NCBI GenBank assembly: GCA_025960445.1
Contig: JAICIT010000241.1
Span: 1-5,183, forward strand
DNA length: 5,183 bases
Reading direction: 5' to 3'
DNA from: Bradyrhizobium sp.
GTDB taxonomy: Bacteria > Pseudomonadota > Alphaproteobacteria > Rhizobiales > Xanthobacteraceae
Position numbers and translations under genes: made by a program. Positions 1 to 5,183 of this stretch are shown here, one piece after another (within the stretch, counting starts at the first letter, position 1; each line of letters begins with the position of its first letter). The notes below the pieces were generated by a model that saw only the letters and a program-made list of their open reading frames with translations, ran no database searches and had not been told where the DNA came from.

Positions 1-742
1 CACCGGCGCATCGAAGGGCATCGGCGCGGCCGCTGCCGAGGCTTTTGCCGAAGAAGGCGCTCATGTCAGGCTTGCGGCCCGCAGCGGCGACCAATTGAAG
101 GCGCTGGCGGAGCGCCTGCGATCGGCGCATCAAATCGATGCGACCACCCACATCGTCGATCTGCGCAAGCCCGAAGATATCATGAGGCTGGTGAAGGAGG
201 CATCCGACATCGATATTCTCGTCAACAACGCCGGCGATATTCCCGGCGGCTCGATCGACAAGATCGATGAGGCCACATGGCGCCATGCGTGGGAACTCAA
301 GGTGTTTGGCTATATCAATCTGACCCGCGCCATTTATGCGCAGATGAAAGCGCGCGGGCATGGGGTGATCGTCAACGATATTGGTGCCGCCGGCGAGAAG
401 TTCGACGCCAATTACATCTGCGGCAGCGCCGGCAACGCCGCGCTGATGGCTTTTACCCGCGCGCTTGGCGGCAAGAGTCTCGCCGACAACATTCGCGTGG
501 TCGGCATCAATCCAGGTCCGGTCGGCACCGATCGACACGTCACGCTGCTCAAGACCCGCGCCAAGCATCAGTTCGGAGACGAGAACCGCTACAAGGAGTT
601 TCAGAAGAGCTTTCCGCTGGGACGGCCGGCACATGCCCGGGAAATCGGCGATCTGATGGCGTTTCTTGCCTCCGATCGCTCCGGCTATACTTCTGGCGTG
701 ATCTATACGGTCGACGGTGGCATCAGCGCCGGCTGGAGCTAA
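1..742 (+). CDS. Short-chain dehydrogenase/reductase, 5'-truncated by window edge, atypical active site
   Basis: NAD(P)-dependent oxidoreductase of the classical SDR fold, probably cytosolic; substrate unknown. The reading frame enters from outside the window (first full codon at base 2), and 246 residues are visible. They open directly with the cofactor motif TGASKGIG, which normally lies about a dozen residues from the N-terminus, so only a few residues are missing. Other marks are a DL pair at 53-54, NNAG at 75-78, a PG near the end of the core, and the C-terminal GYTSG...VDGG typical of classical SDRs. Lys5 in the Gly motif and Arg27 after strand 2 hint at NADP(H) preference (inference). 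The active site is odd: Tyr138 is present, but the YxxxK lysine is Ser142, no Ser or Thr occurs in the 16 residues before the Tyr, and the usual Asn position is Lys100. The gene is otherwise intact, so this looks like a divergent subgroup rather than a decayed gene. It converges on the neighbouring hydrolase. Confidence 0.93.
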   Translation, partial: TGASKGIGAAAAEAFAEEGAHVRLAARSGDQLKALAERLRSAHQIDATTHIVDLRKPEDIMRLVKEASDIDILVNNAGDIPGGSIDKIDEATWRHAWELKVFGYINLTRAIYAQMKARGHGVIVNDIGAAGEKFDANYICGSAGNAALMAFTRALGGKSLADNIRVVGINPGPVGTDRHVTLLKTRAKHQFGDENRYKEFQKSFPLGRPAHAREIGDLMAFLASDRSGYTSGVIYTVDGGISAGWS

Positions 743-1593
743 GTGGTTACCGTTCGCTCGAACAATTGCCGGATCAGCGTGGTGATGCGGCCGCTCGGTG
801 CCACGAGCTCGTTCATGATCGTGAAATGATCGGCGCCAGGAATCTCCTCATAGGTCACCGGCAATCCGAACCTGGCGCGGTGGCCCGCGAACTCCGCAGT
901 CTGTCGGCGCAACAGCGGCAGTTCCGCACTGCCGACCACAAGCGACAGCGGTTTCATCGCGCCGCCGGGTTGCATGACAGGTGAATTGCGGCGTGACATC
1001 GCCTCGTCCAATCCCAGTTTGACATTGAGATAGCTGTGCCGGATCGGCTCGAGATCGTAGATGCCGCTGATTGCCATGCCGGCCCGGACACGGGGATGCG
1101 CGAGCGCCATGGCGGTCAGATGACCGCCGGCGGACCATCCGGACACCACGATGCCTTTGTCGTCGCCGCCGAGCGCGGGCAATTGCTCGGTGAGAAAATC
1201 GATGCCTCGATGAATTTCCGCAACGATCTCATCGAGAGTCGCCTCCGGCGCCAGCGTGTAGCCGATCAGCGCGACATTGATGCCGTGTGCCATCGGGCCT
1301 TCCGCAAACAGCGTGAAAACTTCCTTGGCACGGGCTTGCCAGTAGCCGCCATGGATGAACAAAAGCGTCGGCCCCTTGTCGCGCGCCCTTAGAAAATCGA
1401 CGCGATTGCGTTCGCGCGGCCCATAGCGCAGGTCAAGATGATCGCGATGCATTCCACGGACCTCTGTTGAACGCCGCTCCCAGCCGGCAACGATGTCCGC
1501 GCTCCCGGTTACGGCAACGCCGTTGTTGAGACCGAGATCCCGTTCTTCCTGGCTCATCGTCCGCCAATCCGGCGCGTCGAACGGCGTAGTCAT
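739..1593 (-). CDS. Alpha/beta hydrolase, arylformamidase (kynurenine formamidase)-like
   Basis: Serine hydrolase of 284 residues, cytosolic (no signal peptide or membrane segment). HGGYW at 81-85 is the oxyanion-hole motif and GWSAGG holds the nucleophile Ser154. His256 in PGADHF is the likely catalytic His, and Glu224 in GSAELP sits where the acid of the triad is expected. HGGYW and the N-terminal helix region rich in Trp, Glu and Arg resemble the formamidase-like branch, which cleaves N-formyl amides, carbamates or esters. No kynurenine-pathway gene is nearby, so true formylkynurenine hydrolysis is unsupported. I chose the ATG at 1593 because GGGGGAG lies 8 bases upstream and the protein then begins at the family-like segment. 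The frame stays open for 41 more codons upstream, but that part has no hydrolase character. It is transcribed divergently from the amidase, and its 3' end overlaps the SDR stop. Confidence 0.92.
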   Translation of the reverse strand: MTTPFDAPDWRTMSQEERDLGLNNGVAVTGSADIVAGWERRSTEVRGMHRDHLDLRYGPRERNRVDFLRARDKGPTLLFIHGGYWQARAKEVFTLFAEGPMAHGINVALIGYTLAPEATLDEIVAEIHRGIDFLTEQLPALGGDDKGIVVSGWSAGGHLTAMALAHPRVRAGMAISGIYDLEPIRHSYLNVKLGLDEAMSRRNSPVMQPGGAMKPLSLVVGSAELPLLRRQTAEFAGHRARFGLPVTYEEIPGADHFTIMNELVAPSGRITTLIRQLFERTVTT

Positions 1594-1601
1594 TCCCAAT
1601 T

Positions 1602-1608
1602 CTCCCCC
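1602..1608 (-). promoter_or_regulatory. Ribosome binding site deciding the hydrolase start
   Basis: On the minus strand this reads GGGGGAG, followed by 8 bases and then the ATG at 1593. It is the best Shine-Dalgarno match in the upstream region and supports the 284-residue form over a longer one. Confidence 0.75.
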
Positions 1609-1690
1609 TGCCGTGCGTTGCCGCACGTTCCACTTTGCCGAAAAATGCTCTACAGCATCGGACGTCTGCTGAGCCGAAACGAACCGTATA

Positions 1691-1696
1691 GGGAAG
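1691..1696 (+). promoter_or_regulatory. Ribosome binding site deciding the amidase TTG start
   Basis: GGGAAG lies 5 bases before the in-frame TTG at 1702. No ATG or GTG near the family-like N-terminus has a comparable site. The upstream in-frame ATG at 1645 has no clear Shine-Dalgarno sequence. Confidence 0.6.
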
Positions 1697-1701
1697 CAAA
1701 A

Positions 1702-3138
1702 TTGGCATCCGATCAAGCGTTGATACGAGCGAGTGCATGCGCGGTCGTCGACAAACTCAATTCAGGTGAAGTCACGCCGCTCGATCTACTCGATGTGCTG
1801 GAACGGCGGATCGAGGAGGTCGACGAAAAGGTCAACGCTTTGCCGACGCTGTGTTTCGATCGAGCCCGGAGCCACGCAAAGGCATTGATGAAGAAACCCG
1901 CCGGCAACCGCGGCCTGCTCGCGGGAATGCCGGTCCCCATCAAGGACCTGACGGATGTCGAGGGCGTGCTGACCACACAGGGCTCGCCCATCTACAAAAA
2001 CAGGATTCCCACGCGTTCCGATGTTCTCGTCCAGCATCTCGAAACCAATGGTGCGGTAATCTACGCCAAATCGAACACGCCTGAATTCGGCGCCGGCGCC
2101 AACACCTTCAACGAGGTGTTCGGCGCGACTCGCAATCCCTGGGACACGTCCCGCTCCGCCGCGGGGTCCTCGGGCGGCGCGGCCGTGGCGCTTGCAACCG
2201 GAATGGCGTGGCTGGCGCACGGCTCTGACATGGGCGGCTCGCTGCGCAACCCGGCGAGCTTCTGCGGCATCGTCGGCATGCGCCCGAGTATCGGGCGAGT
2301 GGCGCATACTCCCGTTGCCAAGATCGACCGCAATCTCGGCGTCCAAGGGCCGATGGCGCGCAATGTCGAGGACCTTGCGTTGCTGCTCGATGCCATGAGC
2401 GGCGAGCATCCAGCCGATCCGCTGTCGCTGCCGGCGCTGCCGGTTTCATTCCGTTCTGCCATGCGATCGGCAAGCGGACCGAAGCGCGTCGCGTATTCGC
2501 CCGACCTCGGCATCACTCCGGTTGACGGCGAAGTCGCCGCGATCACCCGCAAGGCCGCCGCCCGGTTCGCCGAAGCCGGCGCGATCGTCGAGGAGGCACA
2601 TCCGGACCTGCGCGAGGCGCATGAATGCTTCCATGTGCTGCGCGCATTTGATTTTGCCATCAGCAAGGCAGCGCTGTTGCGCAGCAAGCGTGATCTGCTC
2701 AAGCCCGAAGTGATCTGGAACATTGAGGAAGGACTGAAGCTGAGCGTCGAGCAGCTCGAGCGCGCCGAAGCGCAGCGCATTGCGATGACGGTCCGCACGC
2801 TGGAATTCTTCAAGACATACGATCTGCTTTTGAGCCCGGCAACCATCGTGCCGCCATTTCCGGTTGAGAACCGCTACGTCGCCGAGTGCGCGGGCAAGAA
2901 ATTCGATAACTACGTCGAGTGGCTCGGCATTGTCTATGCGATCACACTGGTGTGCTGCCCGGCGCTTTCACTACCGTGCGGATTCACTGTCTCCGGCCTG
3001 CCGGTCGGGCTTCAGATGGTGGCTGCGCCACGTGCCGAGTTGCAGCTTCTCGCCGGTGCCAAGCTGCTGGAGGATGTTCTGGGCCTCCGCGGAACGACGC
3101 CGGTCGATCCAAAACAACTACCGAAATCGGCCAACTGA
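1702..3138 (+). CDS. Amidase, amidase signature (AS) family
   Basis: Hydrolyses a carboxylic amide, possibly an aryl or acyl amide, to acid plus amine or ammonia; cytosolic. From the TTG start it has 478 residues, normal for the family. The Ser-cisSer-Lys triad is complete: Lys81 in PVPIKDL, cis-Ser156 in AGSSGGA and nucleophile Ser180 in GSDMGGSLRNPA. The spacing of 75 and 24 residues matches that known for GatA-type enzymes. The C-terminal half carries the usual CPALSLPCGF and GLPVGLQMV segments. I prefer TTG 1702 because GGGAAG lies 5 bases upstream and the homology-like sequence (ASDQALIRAS...) begins there; ATG 1645 would add 19 residues without AS character. No GatB or GatC is nearby, and the sequence looks like a catabolic amidase rather than a tRNA amidotransferase subunit. 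It is transcribed away from the hydrolase and followed after 112 bp by the ferredoxin. Confidence 0.93.
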   Translation: MASDQALIRASACAVVDKLNSGEVTPLDLLDVLERRIEEVDEKVNALPTLCFDRARSHAKALMKKPAGNRGLLAGMPVPIKDLTDVEGVLTTQGSPIYKNRIPTRSDVLVQHLETNGAVIYAKSNTPEFGAGANTFNEVFGATRNPWDTSRSAAGSSGGAAVALATGMAWLAHGSDMGGSLRNPASFCGIVGMRPSIGRVAHTPVAKIDRNLGVQGPMARNVEDLALLLDAMSGEHPADPLSLPALPVSFRSAMRSASGPKRVAYSPDLGITPVDGEVAAITRKAAARFAEAGAIVEEAHPDLREAHECFHVLRAFDFAISKAALLRSKRDLLKPEVIWNIEEGLKLSVEQLERAEAQRIAMTVRTLEFFKTYDLLLSPATIVPPFPVENRYVAECAGKKFDNYVEWLGIVYAITLVCCPALSLPCGFTVSGLPVGLQMVAAPRAELQLLAGAKLLEDVLGLRGTTPVDPKQLPKSAN

Positions 3139-3175
3139 GCCTGGTAGCTGAACGCTCGCGAGCGGCGATTGGCCG
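3128..3175 (+). repeat. Nested inverted repeats at the amidase 3' end
   Basis: CGGCCAA (3128-3134) pairs with TTGGCCG (3169-3175) across 34 bases. Within that loop lies a perfect 12-bp palindrome, CGCTCGCGAGCG (3153-3164). The outer arm overlaps the last amidase codons. No T-run follows, so a standard intrinsic terminator is doubtful; an operator, an RNA-processing structure or chance in GC-rich DNA are alternatives. Confidence 0.4.
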
Positions 3176-3198
3176 CTAGCCGGACACGCATGCACGGC

Positions 3199-3204
3199 TA
3201 TAAT
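3199..3204 (+). promoter_or_regulatory. Candidate -10 box ahead of ferredoxin-P450
   Basis: A perfect TATAAT sits 46 bases before the ferredoxin ATG in otherwise GC-rich DNA. No good TTGACA-like hexamer is seen 16-18 bases upstream (the sequence there is around CTAGCC), so the promoter may depend on an activator or may be a chance match. CGCGAGCG occurs on both sides (3157-3164 and 3214-3221). Confidence 0.35.
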
Positions 3205-3250
3205 GAGCGCAACCGCGAGCGATTAACGCGGGTGAAAGGGGAACGCTGGA

Positions 3251-3460
3251 ATGGCCGGAAAGCTGAAAGTACATGTCGACCAGGAGAAGTGCCAGGGACA
3301 TGCCCGCTGCAAATCACTGGCGCCCGAGCTGTTCAATCTCGACGAATTCGGCAATGCCCATGAGATCGGTGATGGCAGTGTCCCGGCGGGGCTAGAGGAC
3401 AAGGCCTGGCTGGCGCAGTCCAATTGCCCGGAAATTGCAATCGAAGTGGTTGAGGAATGA
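3251..3460 (+). CDS. Small single-cluster ferredoxin, CxxHxxC...CP type (P450 electron donor)
   Basis: A 69-residue soluble acidic iron-sulfur protein that would carry single electrons from a ferredoxin reductase to the P450 encoded just downstream. The cluster motif is Cys14-x2-His17-x2-Cys20, then Cys59-Pro60, the arrangement known from bacterial P450 partner ferredoxins. His replaces the second Cys of a classical 4Fe-4S motif. Three cysteines favour a 3Fe-4S cluster, but ferredoxins with this His variant have been reported with 4Fe-4S, so the cluster type is open. The middle of the protein (LAPELF, then FGNA and IGDG) is typical of this small family. AAAGGGGA ends 8 bases before the ATG, a strong ribosome site. 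The P450 starts 66 bp later, so the two are probably co-transcribed. No ferredoxin reductase is encoded in the window. Confidence 0.95.
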   Translation: MAGKLKVHVDQEKCQGHARCKSLAPELFNLDEFGNAHEIGDGSVPAGLEDKAWLAQSNCPEIAIEVVEE

Positions 3461-3526
3461 GTTTTGATCTCGAAAACGTTTGATTCCGCTCTATTTGATT
3501 TTTGCGATTGAACCAGAGGAATTCTG
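3461..3526 (+). other. AT-rich spacer between ferredoxin and P450
   Basis: This 66-bp gap is clearly more AT-rich than its surroundings. It holds a short palindrome, AAACGTTT (3474-3481), and the P450 ribosome site AGAGGA (3515-3520), 6 bases before its ATG. No terminator is visible, which is consistent with read-through from the ferredoxin. Confidence 0.5.
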
Positions 3527-4768
3527 ATGTCCGATCCAGCCCGCGCAATGCCCGATGCCGGCCCTGTTATTTCCGATCATCCTCCGGTGACGGATTGGAT
3601 TCACGATTTCGACCATACCGATCCGCGCTGGACTGAAAATCCATTTCCGATCTGGGACGAGTTGCGGGCGGCATCCCCAGTCGTTCATACCGATCGCTTC
3701 CTGGGCTGCTACATGCCCACCACCTATCAGGCGGTGAGAGAGATCGCCAACGACACCGAACATTTTTCCTCACGGCGCGTGATCGTCCGCGACATCCGGC
3801 CGGAAATTACCGCTACCGCCCCACCCATCACGTCGGACCCGCCGGAGCATAAACCGGCGAAGCAGTTGCTGCTGCCACCGTTCACGCCGGACGCCATGAA
3901 AAAACTAGAGCCGAGGGTGCGCGCGATCTGCAACGAGCTGATCGATGAATTCATCAACGATGGCAAATGCGATGCCGCCGCGCGTTACACCAGGCACATT
4001 CCAGTTCGCGCCATTGCTCACATGCTCGGGATAGCTGAAAAGGACGGTGACCTTTTCATCAAGTGGATTCACGGCATTCTTGAACTCGGCATCAAGGATG
4101 ACGCCGCGCTGATGAGCGCGGTCCGCGAGATGACGGAATATTTTGCCGCGCATCTCGAACAGCGCAAGCAAAATCCAACCGACGACTTGATTTCGACGTT
4201 GATGAAAGCCCGGGACAAGGACGGTGAGCCGCTGTCCGATAGCCACGTGTTAGGTTCGCTACGGCTGTTGCTGATTGCCGGCATTGACACCACCTGGAGC
4301 GCGATCGGCTCGTCGCTGTGGCATCTGGCGAAGACGCCCGCGGATCGCGAGCGTCTTGTAGCCGAGCCGGAACTGATGCCCAGTGCGGTCGAAGAATTGC
4401 TACGCGCCTATTCGCCGGTAACGATGGCGCGCGAGGTGATAAAGGAGACCGTGATCAGTGGCTGCCCGATAAAGCCCGGCAACATGGTGCTGCTGTCGTT
4501 TCCCGCCGCCAATCGCGACCCGGCGATGTTCCCCGACGCCGACAAAGTCGTGCTCGACCGCAAGGAGAACCGCCACGCGGCCTTTGGACTTGGCATTCAC
4601 CGCTGTGTCGGCTCCAACCTCGCGCGTATGGAGATGATGGTAGCAATCGAGGAGTGGCTCAAGCGCATTCCCGATTTCAGGCTGGACCCGGCCGGTCAGG
4701 TCACGTGGTCGGAAGGTACGGTGCGCGGACCTCGCCAGCTTCCGCTGCTGTTTCGAAAAGCGGGCTGA
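3527..4768 (+). CDS. Cytochrome P450 monooxygenase (bacterial class I)
   Basis: Haem-thiolate monooxygenase of 413 residues, the normal length for soluble bacterial P450s, with no membrane anchor. It would insert one oxygen atom from O2 into an unknown substrate using electrons from the adjacent ferredoxin. Motifs in order are: SDPPEH at 103-108 (C-helix region); I-helix AGIDTT at 251-256 with the acid-alcohol pair Asp254-Thr255; ExxR at Glu290-Arg293; AANRDP at 327-332; and the haem loop FGLGIHRCVG with ligand Cys360, followed by LAR. All residues needed for activity are present. The position after His108 that usually holds Arg (HxxxR, a haem propionate contact) is Lys112, a conservative change. 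The ATG is supported by AGAGGA 6 bases upstream. I cannot assign a CYP family or substrate with confidence. An inverted repeat follows directly after the stop. Confidence 0.97.
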   Translation: MSDPARAMPDAGPVISDHPPVTDWIHDFDHTDPRWTENPFPIWDELRAASPVVHTDRFLGCYMPTTYQAVREIANDTEHFSSRRVIVRDIRPEITATAPPITSDPPEHKPAKQLLLPPFTPDAMKKLEPRVRAICNELIDEFINDGKCDAAARYTRHIPVRAIAHMLGIAEKDGDLFIKWIHGILELGIKDDAALMSAVREMTEYFAAHLEQRKQNPTDDLISTLMKARDKDGEPLSDSHVLGSLRLLLIAGIDTTWSAIGSSLWHLAKTPADRERLVAEPELMPSAVEELLRAYSPVTMAREVIKETVISGCPIKPGNMVLLSFPAANRDPAMFPDADKVVLDRKENRHAAFGLGIHRCVGSNLARMEMMVAIEEWLKRIPDFRLDPAGQVTWSEGTVRGPRQLPLLFRKAG

Positions 4769-4769
4769 A

Positions 4770-4795
4770 CATCAACGTCGTGTTGTTCGTTGATG
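4770..4795 (+). repeat. 8-bp inverted repeat directly after the P450 stop
   Basis: CATCAACG (4770-4777) and CGTTGATG (4788-4795) are perfect complements around a 10-base centre, beginning one base after the P450 stop codon. As RNA this would form a modest hairpin. No T-run follows, so it is not a textbook intrinsic terminator. It could be a weak terminator, a 3'-end stabilising hairpin, or an operator for the downstream gene. Confidence 0.45.
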
Positions 4796-4847
4796 GACAT
4801 CGAATGTGGCCGATAAACTCGCGGACGATGCGACGATGGCGTGAGAC

Positions 4848-5183
4848 ATGGCCGAGCAGAACGAACAGCCGCCGCCGAGCAAGCTGACCCGCAGCAAACA
4901 GCGCTGGGCGCGAGAGGGACGCTTCCTCACCGGAAAGAGTTCACGACCTGAACAGCAGCGGCTACCCCCAGGACAGCACCTGACGCGGGACTGGCCCGTG
5001 CTCGACCTCGGCGTGACACCGCAAATATCCAGAGAGCGCTGGCGCCTCGACGTCTATGGCGCGGTAGAGCATCCGCTGTTCTGGGATTTCGCGCGGTTCA
5101 CCGCCGAGCCGCAGACGAAGTCCACATCGGACATTCATTGCGTCACCACATGGTCGCGCTATGACAACCAATGGGAGGGTCTG
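4848..5183 (+). CDS. Sulfite-oxidase-like molybdopterin oxidoreductase, 3'-truncated by window edge
   Basis: The first 112 residues of a molybdenum-cofactor enzyme of the sulfite oxidase superfamily; the frame is open to the window end. The N-terminus is hydrophilic with no Tat or Sec signal, suggesting a cytoplasmic protein, unlike periplasmic MsrP. Recognisable segments are WAREGRFLTG at 20-29, LPPGQHL at 39-45, WPVLDLGVTP at 49-58, and SDIHCVTTWSRYDN at 94-107, in which Cys98 is the expected thiolate ligand to molybdenum. The start is bounded: an in-frame TGA at 4842-4844 lies just upstream, and ATG 4848 is the first start after it, though the ribosome site is poor. It lies 79 bp after the P450 on the same strand. 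Whether it belongs to the same pathway is unclear, since stand-alone members of this family have no well-established substrate that I can name. Confidence 0.9.
   Translation, partial: MAEQNEQPPPSKLTRSKQRWAREGRFLTGKSSRPEQQRLPPGQHLTRDWPVLDLGVTPQISRERWRLDVYGAVEHPLFWDFARFTAEPQTKSTSDIHCVTTWSRYDNQWEGL

Larger units (their letters stand above)
1594..1701. promoter_or_regulatory. Divergent intergenic region with two short inverted repeats
   Basis: This 108-bp space between the hydrolase and amidase starts must hold promoters for both directions. It contains two small inverted repeats: CGTGCG (1612-1617) with CGCACG (1622-1627), and ATGCT (1645-1649) with AGCAT (1654-1658), each with a 4-base centre. 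A weak plus-strand promoter can be drawn as TTGCCG (1618-1623), 17 bases, then AAAAAT (1641-1646); each hexamer matches consensus at 4 of 6 positions. The repeats could be operators or leader hairpins. No regulator gene is visible in the window. Confidence 0.4.

Noticed and set aside
277..984. Plus-strand open frame spanning the SDR 3' end and the hydrolase 3' end
   Set aside because: Out of frame with the SDR and antisense to the hydrolase; Arg/Gln/His-rich low-complexity translation with no recognisable fold.
739..1593. Naming the hydrolase as the kynurenine-pathway formamidase (kynB or AFMID orthologue)
   Set aside because: Only the fold and the HGGYW motif suggest it; there is no kynureninase or tryptophan dioxygenase gene in view and the acid residue differs.
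1618..1701. Upstream TTG (1618) or ATG (1645) as amidase start
   Set aside because: No clear ribosome site precedes either, and the added residues do not resemble an AS-family N-terminus. The ATG at 1645 remains a less likely alternative.
1594..1716. 41-residue N-terminal extension of the hydrolase
   Set aside because: The sequence before the ATG at 1593 has no hydrolase-like character, and the strong ribosome site lies directly before 1593.
1786..2409. Second minus-strand open frame (207 codons) within the amidase
   Set aside because: Arg/Ala/Gly/His-rich composition with no domain; it overlaps the real gene completely.
2061..2846. Long open frame (261 codons) on the minus strand inside the amidase
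   Set aside because: It is Ser/Arg/Ala-rich with no motif and lies antisense to a gene with a complete catalytic triad. Such frames are common opposite GC-rich coding DNA.
4318..4887. Plus-strand open frame running from the P450 into the molybdoenzyme start
   Set aside because: It is a shifted frame of the P450; the P450 haem and ExxR motifs lie in the other frame, and the translation has no family features.
1..5183. CRISPR arrays, tRNA or rRNA genes, insertion-sequence ends, phage attachment sites
   Set aside because: On reading both strands I found no regularly spaced repeats, cloverleaf-like segments, transposase motifs or terminal repeats. Short repeats in the gaps are too small and irregular.

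Overview
The window is high-GC DNA with dense coding and GC-rich third codon positions. Every recognisable protein looks alphaproteobacterial. From recalled family resemblance only (no search was run), the closest fit is Bradyrhizobium/Rhodopseudomonas-type soil bacteria. The gene content suggests accessory oxidative and hydrolytic catabolism. There are no tRNAs, rRNAs, insertion sequences, CRISPR arrays or phage genes.

Layout from left to right: (1) the 3' part of a short-chain dehydrogenase/reductase (SDR) on the + strand, cut by the left edge and ending at 742; (2) an arylformamidase-like alpha/beta hydrolase on the - strand (739-1593), whose stop codon overlaps that of the SDR; (3) a 108-bp divergent promoter region (1594-1701); (4) an amidase-signature-family amidase on the + strand (1702-3138, TTG start); (5) a 112-bp gap with a perfect TATAAT box and several inverted repeats; (6) a small single-cluster ferredoxin of the P450-partner type (3251-3460); (7) a full-length bacterial cytochrome P450 (3527-4768); (8) a 79-bp gap opening with an 8-bp inverted repeat; (9) the first 112 residues of a sulfite-oxidase-like molybdopterin oxidoreductase (from 4848), running off the right edge.

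The ferredoxin and P450 almost certainly work together as electron donor and monooxygenase. The ferredoxin reductase they need is not in the window. The hydrolase, amidase and SDR are the kinds of enzymes that would process an amide-, ester- or carbamate-containing substrate before or after hydroxylation. A shared catabolic route is therefore plausible, but the substrate cannot be read from the sequence. The molybdoenzyme may be an unrelated neighbour.

The most notable features are the SDR, whose usual Asn-Ser-Tyr-Lys active site keeps only the Tyr, the uncharacterised hydrolase/amidase/ferredoxin/P450 combination, and unexplained small palindromes in the three gaps. I see no convincing wholly new system.
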